Assembly: GCA_033795365.1 (NCBI GenBank)
Contig: JARYGU010000005.1
Coordinates: 1 to 64,000, forward strand
DNA from: JARYGU01 sp033795365
GTDB lineage: Bacteria; Pseudomonadota; Alphaproteobacteria; Rhizobiales; Rhizobiaceae
Direction: 5' to 3'
DNA length: 64,000 bases
Shown here in pieces: positions 46,918 through 54,183 of this stretch. A program made the position numbers and the translations under genes. The number at the start of each line of letters is the position of its first letter. The stretch's first letter is position 1. Below the pieces are notes generated by a model that had not been told where the DNA came from, searched no databases, and saw only the letters and a program-made list of their open reading frames with translations.

Positions 46918-47511
46918 ATGGCACCGAAGAAAGCATCCACCGCAGACGATCTCATGTCTTCCATCAACACCGGCGATCAGGAGCTGGAGCAGGCGATCGA
47001 CGATTTGCGCGGCGTTCTGCAGAAGGATACGGACAGCTCCAAGCTCGCAGGCGGTTTCGGCGGAGACTTCTCTGCCGATGCGCCATCCGACCCGCTTTCG
47101 GCATTCGGCGGCGACTTCGGGGCAGGCTCGATCACCCCTCCTGCCCTGCCGGCCGACGGCTTCGGCGCATCGATCGGCGGCGATTTCGCCGCGACGACGG
47201 ATTTTGGCGACGGCGGTTTCGGCTCGACGGAAGCGCCGCGTCCCGGCAGCGCGATGACGTCCAATCTCGACCTCATCATGGATATTCCGATCGACGTGCA
47301 GATCGTGCTCGGCTCGTCCCAGATGCAGGTTTCCGGGCTGATGAACCTCACGGAAGGCGCCACGATCGCACTCGACCGCCGCATCGGCGAGCCGGTCGAG
47401 GTAATGGTCAACGGACGCGTCATCGGACGCGGCGAAATCACCGTTCTCGAGAACGACGACACGCGCTTCGGCGTCAAGCTCATCGAGATCAAGAACACAC
47501 GCAAGATTTGA
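46918..47511 (+). CDS. fliN: motor switch protein FliN
   Basis: A 197-residue FliN. The C-terminal SpoA domain (about residues 115-195) is typical: LIMDIPIDVQIVLGSSQMQV, then LDRRIGEPVEVMVNGRVIGR and FGVKLIEIKNTRKI. The N-terminal 110 residues are an extension rich in Gly, Phe and Asp, with a short amphipathic start (STADDLMSSINTGDQELEQA). The usual length is about 110-140. An in-frame GTG at 46909 is another possible start. Confidence 0.92.
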   Translation: MAPKKASTADDLMSSINTGDQELEQAIDDLRGVLQKDTDSSKLAGGFGGDFSADAPSDPLSAFGGDFGAGSITPPALPADGFGASIGGDFAATTDFGDGGFGSTEAPRPGSAMTSNLDLIMDIPIDVQIVLGSSQMQVSGLMNLTEGATIALDRRIGEPVEVMVNGRVIGRGEITVLENDDTRFGVKLIEIKNTRKI

Positions 47512-47547
47512 CGATCTGATACCGGTGAAGGTTTCAGGAGGATGTCC

Positions 47548-48585
47548 ATGATGGATTTCGACAATTTCGGCAGCACCGCAGTCGGCGCGCCGCTGAGCCC
47601 GGTGGACAAGGCGGCCGCCGTCCTGCTCGCCATGGGCAAGCCGGTCGCCGGCAAGCTCCTGAAATACTTCACGCAGGGCGAACTGCAGGCCATCATCGCC
47701 GCTGCACAGAACCTGCGCTCCATCCCGCCGCACGAGCTGATCGACCTCGTCAACGAGTTCGAAGACCTTTTCACCGAAGGCGCCGGGCTCATGGACAATG
47801 CCAAGATGATGGAAGGCATTCTCGAGGAAGGGCTGACGCCCGACGAAGTCGACGGGCTGCTCGGCCGGCGCGCGGCGTTCCAGGCCTACGAGACGACGAT
47901 CTGGGACCGCCTGCAGGACGCCGATCCGGTCTTCGTCGCCAAGTTCCTGCTGCAGGAGCATCCGCAGACCATCGCCTATGTCCTCTCGATGATGCCCTCG
48001 GCCTTCGGTGCGAAGGTCCTCCTGGAGGTGCCGGACGCCTATCGCGCCGACATCATCAACCGCACCGTCAACCTCGGAGAGGTCACTCCCAAGGCAGCGG
48101 CGATCATCGAGGCACGCGTCATCGAGCTGATCAACGCTCTGGAGACCGAACGCAACTCCGTCGGCACCAACAAGGTGGCCGAGCTCATGAACGAGCTGGA
48201 AAAGACCCATGTCGACCAGATGCTCTCCGAGCTGGAGACGGTCAGCGTGGAATCGGTCAAGAAGGTCCGCCCCAAGATCTTCCTGTTCGAAGACGTGCTC
48301 CTCATGCCGCAGAAGAGCCGCGTCTCGCTCTTCAACGACGTCTCCAGCGACATCATCACGGCCGCGCTTCGCGGCACGCCCATGGAACTGCGCGAGGCGG
48401 TCCTCTCCTCCATCGGCGCACGCCAGCGCCGCATGATCGAATCCGACCTCGCCGTCGCGGACGTGAACTCAAACCCGCGCGAAGTGGCGATCGCGCGCCG
48501 TTCGATCGCGCAGGAAGCGATCCGCCTGGCGGCGGCCGGACAAATCCAGTTGAAGGAGAAGGAGCCGGCACAGGCGGCGGCCTGA
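47548..48585 (+). CDS. fliG: motor switch protein FliG
   Basis: A 345-residue C-ring protein that meets MotA. N-terminal KAAAVLLAMGKPVAGKLLKY, a middle armadillo region with EHPQTIAYVLSMMP, and the C-terminal torque helix region are present. The start at 47548 (MMDFDNFGS) is set by a strong AGGAGG at 47536-47541, which would be too close to the ATG at 47542. It follows fliN by 36 bp and is followed by a terminator. Confidence 0.95.
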   Translation: MMDFDNFGSTAVGAPLSPVDKAAAVLLAMGKPVAGKLLKYFTQGELQAIIAAAQNLRSIPPHELIDLVNEFEDLFTEGAGLMDNAKMMEGILEEGLTPDEVDGLLGRRAAFQAYETTIWDRLQDADPVFVAKFLLQEHPQTIAYVLSMMPSAFGAKVLLEVPDAYRADIINRTVNLGEVTPKAAAIIEARVIELINALETERNSVGTNKVAELMNELEKTHVDQMLSELETVSVESVKKVRPKIFLFEDVLLMPQKSRVSLFNDVSSDIITAALRGTPMELREAVLSSIGARQRRMIESDLAVADVNSNPREVAIARRSIAQEAIRLAAAGQIQLKEKEPAQAAA

Positions 48586-48627
48586 GAAGGCTTGACAGTC
48601 TCCGCCGTGCGACCGACCGTTCCTCCG

Positions 48628-48652
48628 GCCCGAATCTCTCTGGGATTCGGGC
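48628..48652 (+). terminator. terminator after fliG
   Basis: A perfect 9-bp stem (GCCCGAATC/GATTCGGGC) with a 7-base loop and a TTTT tract, 43 bp past the fliG stop. It ends or attenuates the motA-fliMNG transcript before flhB. Confidence 0.9.
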
Positions 48653-48729
48653 TTTTCCCGTTCCGGGTCCCGGAAAGATATCCAGACGAACGGGTCCTTG
48701 CAGCGCAGGCCGATTGAGGAGCGCCATTC

Positions 48730-49812
48730 ATGGCCGAAGATCAGGACAAGGACAGTAAAACAGAGGCACCGTCGGAGAAGAAGATCCGCGACGCGGCAGA
48801 AAAGGGCAACACGCCGTTTTCGCGCGAGGTCCCGGTCTTCGCCTCCACGGTCGCGATCTACCTGTTCCTCGTCTTCTTTCTTCCCGGCGGCGTTGCGCGC
48901 ATGAACGAGACGCTGCGCGACCTCTTCGAACAACCCGAGGCGTGGCGGCTCAACACCAGCGGCGACATCATCGCGCTGTTCCGGCATCTGGCCTGGGAGG
49001 CGGGCGTCCTGCTTCTGCCCGCGCTGGCGATGATGATGATCTTCGGCCTTGGCTCGTCGATCCTGCAGAACATGCCGAGCCCCGTTCTCGAACGGGTGCG
49101 GCCGCAATTCTCAAGGCTCTCGATTCCCAAGGGACTGGGGCGGCTTTTCGGGAAACCCGGCCTCGTGGAGTTCGGCAAGTCGATGATAAAGATCGTCGTG
49201 GTCTCGCTCGTCGTCGTGCTGGTCATGTGGCACGACTATTTCGCAGCCCTCGATGCGATGTTCTCCGATCCGGCGACGCTGCTCTACATGATGTCCTCGG
49301 ATGCCAACAAGATCATGATCGTCATCCTGTTCGCGACGGCACTGATCGCGGTGCTCGATTTCTTCTGGACTCGCTATCACTGGTTCACCGAGCTGCGCAT
49401 GACCAAACAGGAGGTCAAGGAAGAGTTCAAGCAGGCGCAGGGCGATCCTATCATCAAGGCGCGCTTGCGCTCGATCCAGCGCGACCGCGCGCGCCGGCGC
49501 ATGATCACGGCGGTTCCGCGCGCCACGCTAGTGATCGCCAATCCGACGCACTTCGCCGTGGCGCTGCGTTACGTGCGGGATGAGGACGATGCGCCGACCG
49601 TCGTCGCCAAGGGACAGGACCTCGTCGCGCTGAAAATTCGCGAGATCGCGGAGCAAAACGGCATACCCGTCTTCGAGGATCCACCGCTTGCACGCTCCAT
49701 GTTTGCGCAAGTCTCGGTGGATAGTGTCATTCCACCGGTGTTCTACAAGGCCGTGGCGGAGCTGATTCACCGGGTTTACGCAGCCTCGCCACAGATGAGA
49801 CGGGTGAACTAG
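48730..49812 (+). CDS. flhB: flagellar export switch protein FlhB
   Basis: A 360-residue export protein. It starts MAEDQDKDSKTEAPSEKKIR, followed by four membrane helices, and has the self-cleaving NPTH at residues 271-274 within VIANPTHFAVALRY. Cleavage and FliK action switch export from hook to filament substrates. It lies 144 bp after fliG, past a terminator, so may have its own promoter. Confidence 0.97.
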   Translation: MAEDQDKDSKTEAPSEKKIRDAAEKGNTPFSREVPVFASTVAIYLFLVFFLPGGVARMNETLRDLFEQPEAWRLNTSGDIIALFRHLAWEAGVLLLPALAMMMIFGLGSSILQNMPSPVLERVRPQFSRLSIPKGLGRLFGKPGLVEFGKSMIKIVVVSLVVVLVMWHDYFAALDAMFSDPATLLYMMSSDANKIMIVILFATALIAVLDFFWTRYHWFTELRMTKQEVKEEFKQAQGDPIIKARLRSIQRDRARRRMITAVPRATLVIANPTHFAVALRYVRDEDDAPTVVAKGQDLVALKIREIAEQNGIPVFEDPPLARSMFAQVSVDSVIPPVFYKAVAELIHRVYAASPQMRRVN

Positions 49813-49816
49813 ACCA

Positions 49817-50266
49817 ATGAAAAAATGCCCCTACTCCGCCCAGCGCGAGAAGATCGTAGCAGAAGCTATTTGCCCGGTTGCGACCGAATTGCGCCTGCTC
49901 GACGCGGCCGACCTGGTCGCCCTCCTGCATTTCGAGTGCTACGGCAATCTCGCGGATCTGGTCTCCTCGGCTGCCGAACTCTACTTCCTGCCAGGCACGG
50001 TGGCCTTCGGTGCGGGCGGCAACTACCGTCTCGACTGGGGAACCGAACCGGAGGTCGTGCTGGATATGGAACTGCGGCCGTCGGGCGTCACCGTCTATGC
50101 CAGGCTGCTTCTGCAGAAGGATTATGCCGGCGTGGAAATCACCCATGTCGCCTTCAACAATCCTTCTGCGAATCCCGACGAGAATACGGCCTTCCTGGAA
50201 AAGAGCCTGCGCGAGGCACGATTCGTGCGCAGCGGCGCGCCGCCCGTCGCGGCCCACGCCCATTGA
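49817..50266 (+). CDS. conserved protein of unknown function downstream of flhB
   Basis: A 149-residue soluble protein that I do not recognise. It has a helical start (IVAEAICPVATELRLLDAAD), then beta-rich parts (LYFLPGTVAFGAGGNYRLDW, VVLDMELRPSGVTVYARLLL) and an Ala/His-rich tail. No signal or membrane span. It begins 4 bp after flhB, so is co-transcribed, and converges on visR with a 25-bp gap. A role in motility is inferred from context only. Confidence 0.7.
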   Translation: MKKCPYSAQREKIVAEAICPVATELRLLDAADLVALLHFECYGNLADLVSSAAELYFLPGTVAFGAGGNYRLDWGTEPEVVLDMELRPSGVTVYARLLLQKDYAGVEITHVAFNNPSANPDENTAFLEKSLREARFVRSGAPPVAAHAH

Positions 50267-50291
50267 CATAAAGCCCGCTCGGGCGTGCGGT

Positions 50292-51041
50292 TCAGTTGAT
50301 GTAGCCGAGACGGATCGCCTTGGCGATCGCCTGAATGCGATTGACGGCGTCGAGCTTCGTGGTCGCGGTTCCGAGATAGGCGTTCACCGTATGAACCGAA
50401 AGCCCCATCTTCTCGGCGATCGCCTCGCTGATGCAGCCGTCTCCGGCCATCTGCAGGCAGGCGATCTCGCGATCGCTGAGCGCCTCGTTCGGGAGCATCT
50501 TCTTCTCGTCTGCCGCGAGCAGGTCGACGAGGATCTGGCAGCTCTTCATATGAGCGTCGATGACGAGATCGTTCGAGAGGCCATCGGGAACGCCGGTGAA
50601 GACGACGAAACCGTTGCCGATCATGCCGAGGCGGACGGGAAAGGCTATACCGGAGCCGAGGACGAGCTTTGCCGGAAGACGCATGGTGAAGGGAGGCAGA
50701 CCGGACGACGGGGACGGATGCTCGCCGGCTTCCTGCCAGAGAAGCGGCAGAAGCGACGCATCGAGATGCGCCATCAGTTCGGCGCCATAGGCTTCGATCA
50801 GCAGGCGCGCATTCTGCTCGGCGTCAACGCCCCAGTTATGCAGCGCGCAGGTGAGCTTGCGCGCTGCGGGCAGGCCGTGGCCGCTGACCCGCAGGACCGC
50901 GAAATGGCGCGCCCCGATCGTCTTCTGCATCGCCTGCAGGCGCGCCACGAAATCCGCGGCGTTCAAGGATTTCGGCACACGGGTAAGCCGGATCTCCGCT
51001 TCCGTCTCTGCGGCGTAGGGAAATTGGCCGTCCATTCTCAC
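50292..51041 (-). CDS. visR: LuxR-type motility master regulator VisR
   Basis: A 249-residue regulator with a C-terminal LuxR helix-turn-helix (LSDREIACLQMAGDGCISEA then IAEKMGLSVHTVNAYLGTAT) and an N-terminal domain of about 170 residues with no clear autoinducer-binding motif. In S. meliloti VisN and VisR act together, probably as a heterodimer, at the top of the flagellar hierarchy and activate rem. It follows visN by 3 bp. Confidence 0.92.
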   Translation of the reverse strand: MRMDGQFPYAAETEAEIRLTRVPKSLNAADFVARLQAMQKTIGARHFAVLRVSGHGLPAARKLTCALHNWGVDAEQNARLLIEAYGAELMAHLDASLLPLLWQEAGEHPSPSSGLPPFTMRLPAKLVLGSGIAFPVRLGMIGNGFVVFTGVPDGLSNDLVIDAHMKSCQILVDLLAADEKKMLPNEALSDREIACLQMAGDGCISEAIAEKMGLSVHTVNAYLGTATTKLDAVNRIQAIAKAIRLGYIN

Positions 51042-51044
51042 TCC

Positions 51045-51785
51045 TCAGACCAGGTTGTTGCGCACGGCCCAGGCAATCGCCTCCGAACGGGTCTTGGTGG
51101 CGGTCTTGCGCATGACGCTGGTGATGTAATTGTTGATGGTATTGCGGGAAATGCCGAGAATGACCGCGATCTCGTCGCTGGTCTTGCCCTCGGCGATCCA
51201 GTACAGGCACTCGATCTCGCGCTCGGTCAGTTCAAGGTCGCGTTCCTGCCGGATCACCGCCTCGCAGGAAACGCTGGCGAGATAGCCGGTCATCAGGCCG
51301 ATATCGCGGAGCCTGCCCTGCGACAGGATGAAGTGTTCGGGAAAGAGCAGCAGCAGCGACATGCGGACCCTGCCGACATTGAACACGATCGCGCAGTATT
51401 CCCTGCTGATACCCTTGGGTGTCGCAATGTCGTCCGGAAGATGGACGAAGGACGGCTGGAACTGCGCCAGGCATTTGTCCAGTTCGCTGGTGCGCGAATG
51501 GTTTTTCGCGATCATTCCGGCAAGGCTGCGCACGAGGTCGAACGGCCAATCGGAAGCGACCACGAATTCATGATGCGCCTCGAGAGATACGTCGTGCCGG
51601 ACGAGAAGATAGTGCGACGCGTTCACGTAATCGGTCAGCGCCCGCATGCCGTTTGACAGATTGGCACGATCCGCACAACGTCCGAGTTGTTGAAGCAGAA
51701 GCTCACGCAGACTCCTACGCTCACCTGTCTCGGCAGGGAATCCGTGGGATTCCCAGGTCGAGACACCTGTCTGGATCGTACCCAT
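51045..51785 (-). CDS. visN: LuxR-type motility master regulator VisN
   Basis: A 246-residue regulator. The C-terminal helix-turn-helix is ELTEREIECLYWIAEGKTSD and EIAVILGISRNTINNYITSV; the N-terminal domain (FVVASDWPFDLVRSLAGMIA) has the alpha-beta look of an autoinducer-type domain but not its full residue set. First gene of the visN-visR pair. Its upstream region is shared with the AHL synthase gene, so quorum signals may control it directly; this is inference, though ExpR is known to act on visN in S. meliloti. Confidence 0.92.
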   Translation of the reverse strand: MGTIQTGVSTWESHGFPAETGERRSLRELLLQQLGRCADRANLSNGMRALTDYVNASHYLLVRHDVSLEAHHEFVVASDWPFDLVRSLAGMIAKNHSRTSELDKCLAQFQPSFVHLPDDIATPKGISREYCAIVFNVGRVRMSLLLLFPEHFILSQGRLRDIGLMTGYLASVSCEAVIRQERDLELTEREIECLYWIAEGKTSDEIAVILGISRNTINNYITSVMRKTATKTRSEAIAWAVRNNLV

Positions 51786-51960
51786 AATCTAGCCCCCTTC
51801 CGATCTCGCCGAATCCCTCCGCCGGCCGAAACATTGCCGGAGCCCCTCCAGCATTGTCGCGACCAAGCCGCATTAGCGGAATCTTCAAGCGAATCAGTAA
51901 CTAAGAGTGTACATGCGGCCTATTCAAAGGCTACCGGCAGCTTCTCAGGATTTACTTTTT

Positions 51961-51999
51961 GCAATTTTCGTGAATCGCAATCCGAATCACGAAAATTGC
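51961..51999. repeat. 13-bp perfect inverted repeat upstream of visN
   Basis: GCAATTTTCGTGA and its exact complement TCACGAAAATTGC are separated by 13 bases. It is centred 195 bp upstream of visN. There is no T-tract, so it is more likely a protein-binding site, or an RNA hairpin in the visN leader, than a terminator. Confidence 0.75.
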
Positions 52000-52036
52000 G
52001 CGAATCACCAGCAAATACCGCGGCATATGCCTCAAC

Positions 52037-52053
52037 GTTAACTATTTGTTAAC
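52037..52053. promoter_or_regulatory. GTTAAC-N5-GTTAAC element upstream of visN and luxI
   Basis: GTTAACTATTTGTTAAC, two perfect hexamers 11 bp apart. It differs from the element upstream of rem (23705-23721) at only 2 of 17 bases and resembles that upstream of flaC. It is a candidate site for an OmpR-type regulator such as Rem, giving feedback on visNR, but this is inferred. Confidence 0.5.
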
Positions 52054-52455
52054 TATATTATATTCGCATCACATTCTAATTTAAGTTGAATTATATCAAG
52101 CTTGTTCTTCTTTTGCGAGCTTCGTTTTTGAACCCAAACACGTGCCCGGGCTCGCGAACTTTTTCCTTGAGGACGGCTTTTTTCCACGCCGCATTCCTCT
52201 GCAGTCACGCCGACGACATCTTCGGCGCCGTCGAGCGTTGCAAAACGACAACACTTATCGGTAAACGAGCAATCGGAAAGCGCCGCCGCAACCTTCCAAG
52301 CGCACCTGCAACGGCAAGGCAACTGGCATGCGAGCCGTCTTTTGGCTCATGAAGACGCTCGTATAGAGGGTATAGTTCAATTTGCACACCTGAACTTAAC
52401 CGGCCTTTAAACCGCTGTCCCGACAGTGCCCCATTTTCAGAAAGAGGGGCAGAAA

Positions 52456-53058
52456 ATGATTTTCACGGTGACACCCGAGAACCGGGGGCAGCATGAAGAG
52501 TTGATCCATCAATATTTCCGCATCCGCAAAACCGTGTTCCACGACATGCTCGGATGGGACGTGGCCGTTGACGGCGATCTCGAATATGACCGCTACGATT
52601 TCATGCCCTGTACCTATGTCCTTTCGCTGAACGAGCGCGGAGAGGTGACCGGCGGCCTCCGGCAGATGAGCATGGCTGGGCCGAACCTAACCTGGGAATG
52701 CTTTTCGGACATGATCGCGGACCCCGCGGAACTGCTCAACCCGGCTATTACCGAGACCACCCGTTTTGCCATTCGCCCCGAGGAAAAGGACGTGCGCGTC
52801 ATGAGCGGGGTCAACCGCACCGCGGTCGAACTGTGCAACGCTTCGCTCGAAATCGGCCTCAACAACGGCATCACACGCCATGTCGCGATCTGCGAGGAGA
52901 ACATCGTCAAGCTGACCAAAGCCTTCGGCGTCGCCTGCCACACGATAGGGCAGCGGGAAATCACCGGGTCTCCACCGATCCTGTGCGTATCCTGGGAAGT
53001 CAGTGCCGCTTCGCTGGAGAAGCTGGCGTGGATAAAGGAACGTTTCGCGGCGGCATGA
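52456..53058 (+). CDS. acyl-homoserine-lactone synthase, LuxI family
   Basis: A 200-residue LuxI-type synthase that would make an N-acyl-homoserine lactone from S-adenosylmethionine and an acyl carrier. All ten residues invariant in the family are present, each one position earlier than in LuxI numbering: R24, F28, W34, E43, D45, D48, R69, F83, E100 and R103 (in RIRKTVFHDMLGW, EYDRYD, LRQMS and ETTRFAIR). GAGGGG lies 8 bp before the ATG at 52456. It is convergent with the LuxR-type gene, overlapping it by 59 bp, and divergent from visN. The acyl chain cannot be predicted. Confidence 0.93.
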   Translation: MIFTVTPENRGQHEELIHQYFRIRKTVFHDMLGWDVAVDGDLEYDRYDFMPCTYVLSLNERGEVTGGLRQMSMAGPNLTWECFSDMIADPAELLNPAITETTRFAIRPEEKDVRVMSGVNRTAVELCNASLEIGLNNGITRHVAICEENIVKLTKAFGVACHTIGQREITGSPPILCVSWEVSAASLEKLAWIKERFAAA

Positions 53059-53794
53059 ACGTCTCGTCGAGATCGCGCAGCAGCCCCCGCGAGAGGCAGT
53101 GCGTGACCACATGCAAGGGATTGGCGCAGCCGAGCCGCTCGCAGAGAGCGGCCACCACCATGGCAACCCGCTCGTCGTGCCAGGAGAGCCGCTCGCCGAT
53201 CTCCCGGTAGGTCCGGCCTTCGGCGATCATCGCGATGCACTGCATCTCCTCATTGTTCAGTTCGTCGCACGGCACGCCTTGCGGCATGAGACCGCGCGCC
53301 CGCATCGTGTCGAGATGCAGATTGCGCGCCGCCTCCAGCAACCGCGCGCGCCGCGCCTCCACATAGGCTTCGATGCCGCCCGGCTCGACATCGAAGGTGA
53401 ACATCACGGTTCCGGGATAGTCCGAGTGGGGCATCACCTGGAAATCCACGAAGCTGCGGCCGATGCCGAAGGATTGCGCGTCCGCGAACATGGCGCGTAC
53501 CGCCGCTTCCTCTTCGTTCGGATTAAGAATGCGGACAGGCGCAGCCATTCCGGCATCGCGAATGACCGGATCGACCGCGAAATAGTTCCGGATCGCATAA
53601 TTCAGGAGCCAGCGGCCGGGATAGGTGACCGATATATAGGTCTCCTCCTGTCCGGAGGCGCGTTGCTTGAAGATATGGGCGACGTGGCGGCAGCCGATCT
53701 CGTCCCGGCAGCGGTTGAGGATGGTGCAGACATTGCTCTTCTGCCGCCCCGCGAAGAACGACAAGGGTCCCAGTCCCGCCAATACCAGATCCAT
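53000..53794 (-). CDS. LuxR-type receptor paired with the AHL synthase
   Basis: A 264-residue LuxR-type protein. The autoinducer-binding domain keeps W62, Y66, D75 and P76 (YPGRWLLNYAIRNYFAVDP) but lacks the usual Trp after the DP motif (PVRI instead of PVxW). The C-terminal helix-turn-helix (NNEEMQCIAMIAEGRTYREI onward) has a diverged recognition helix (WHDERVAMVVAALCERL) and a 25-residue tail absent from most LuxR proteins. The ATG at 53794 has GGGGGGCGGG upstream. Its last 19 codons overlap the synthase gene on the other strand. Confidence 0.85.
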   Translation of the reverse strand: MDLVLAGLGPLSFFAGRQKSNVCTILNRCRDEIGCRHVAHIFKQRASGQEETYISVTYPGRWLLNYAIRNYFAVDPVIRDAGMAAPVRILNPNEEEAAVRAMFADAQSFGIGRSFVDFQVMPHSDYPGTVMFTFDVEPGGIEAYVEARRARLLEAARNLHLDTMRARGLMPQGVPCDELNNEEMQCIAMIAEGRTYREIGERLSWHDERVAMVVAALCERLGCANPLHVVTHCLSRGLLRDLDETFMPPRNVPLSTPASPAKRH

Positions 53795-54183
53795 TTTCCC
53801 GCCCCCCGGCGTTCCTCGAGATTGCGTCACCATGCCCGCAAGCAGGATTGGCGACGATGCGATGGGACCTCCGCCTTTGGAAGGGCGAGACCTTGCTGAA
53901 AACTCGCCGACGGCAGCCCCTTCGTTCGTGCGGTGATATCGGCCCGCTGCGATGGTTTTCCAATAAGAATATGGGATAGTTCCGGAAAATCCAGTGGCAC
54001 GGTCACTCCGGCATGGATGTCCCGCCATTCCGGCGGGATCGGGCTTCGGGCAGGAGAAGGTCATCTGCGGTACCCGGGAGGAATTCCGGCTGACGCGCGC
54101 CATGCGAAGGGGGATCGACGCCATGCGCTTCATGCCTCGGGTTCCTGCAGGCCGCTATCCAGACCACTTTCGGGCGTCATGCA
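53795..54183. promoter_or_regulatory. luxR-type gene upstream region / fliF 3' region
   Basis: A 389-bp gap between the receptor gene and the end of fliF. The receptor's promoter should lie here. A 7-bp hairpin (TCCCGCC/GGCGGGA, 54020-54038) has no T-tract. I see no lux-box-like dyad of the usual length and no gene. Confidence 0.5.

Larger units (their letters stand above)
51786..52455. promoter_or_regulatory. visN / AHL-synthase divergent control region
   Basis: A 670-bp gap, unusually long here. The part from about 51890 to 52140 is AT-rich. It holds a 13-bp perfect inverted repeat (51961-51999), GCGCGAATCA (51998-52007, also upstream of rem), and a GTTAAC-N5-GTTAAC element (52037-52053). 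A hairpin GAGCC/GGCTC lies near 52332-52348 and a short CTGTCCCGACAG palindrome at 52415-52426, just before the synthase gene. No believable protein gene lies in it. Confidence 0.7.

Noticed and set aside
52053..52322. 89-codon minus-strand frame in the visN/luxI gap
   Set aside because: Cys/Arg/Lys-rich composition, no ribosome-binding site, ends in the AT-rich regulatory region.
52415..52426. CTGTCCCGACAG palindrome as a lux box for the AHL synthase gene
   Set aside because: The dyad is only 12 bp with a 2-bp centre, shorter than the usual 18-20 bp lux box, and lies very near the start codon. It may still matter but cannot be called.
54020..54038. TCCCGCC/GGCGGGA hairpin as fliF terminator
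   Set aside because: Short stem without a T-tract and 146 bp past the stop codon.
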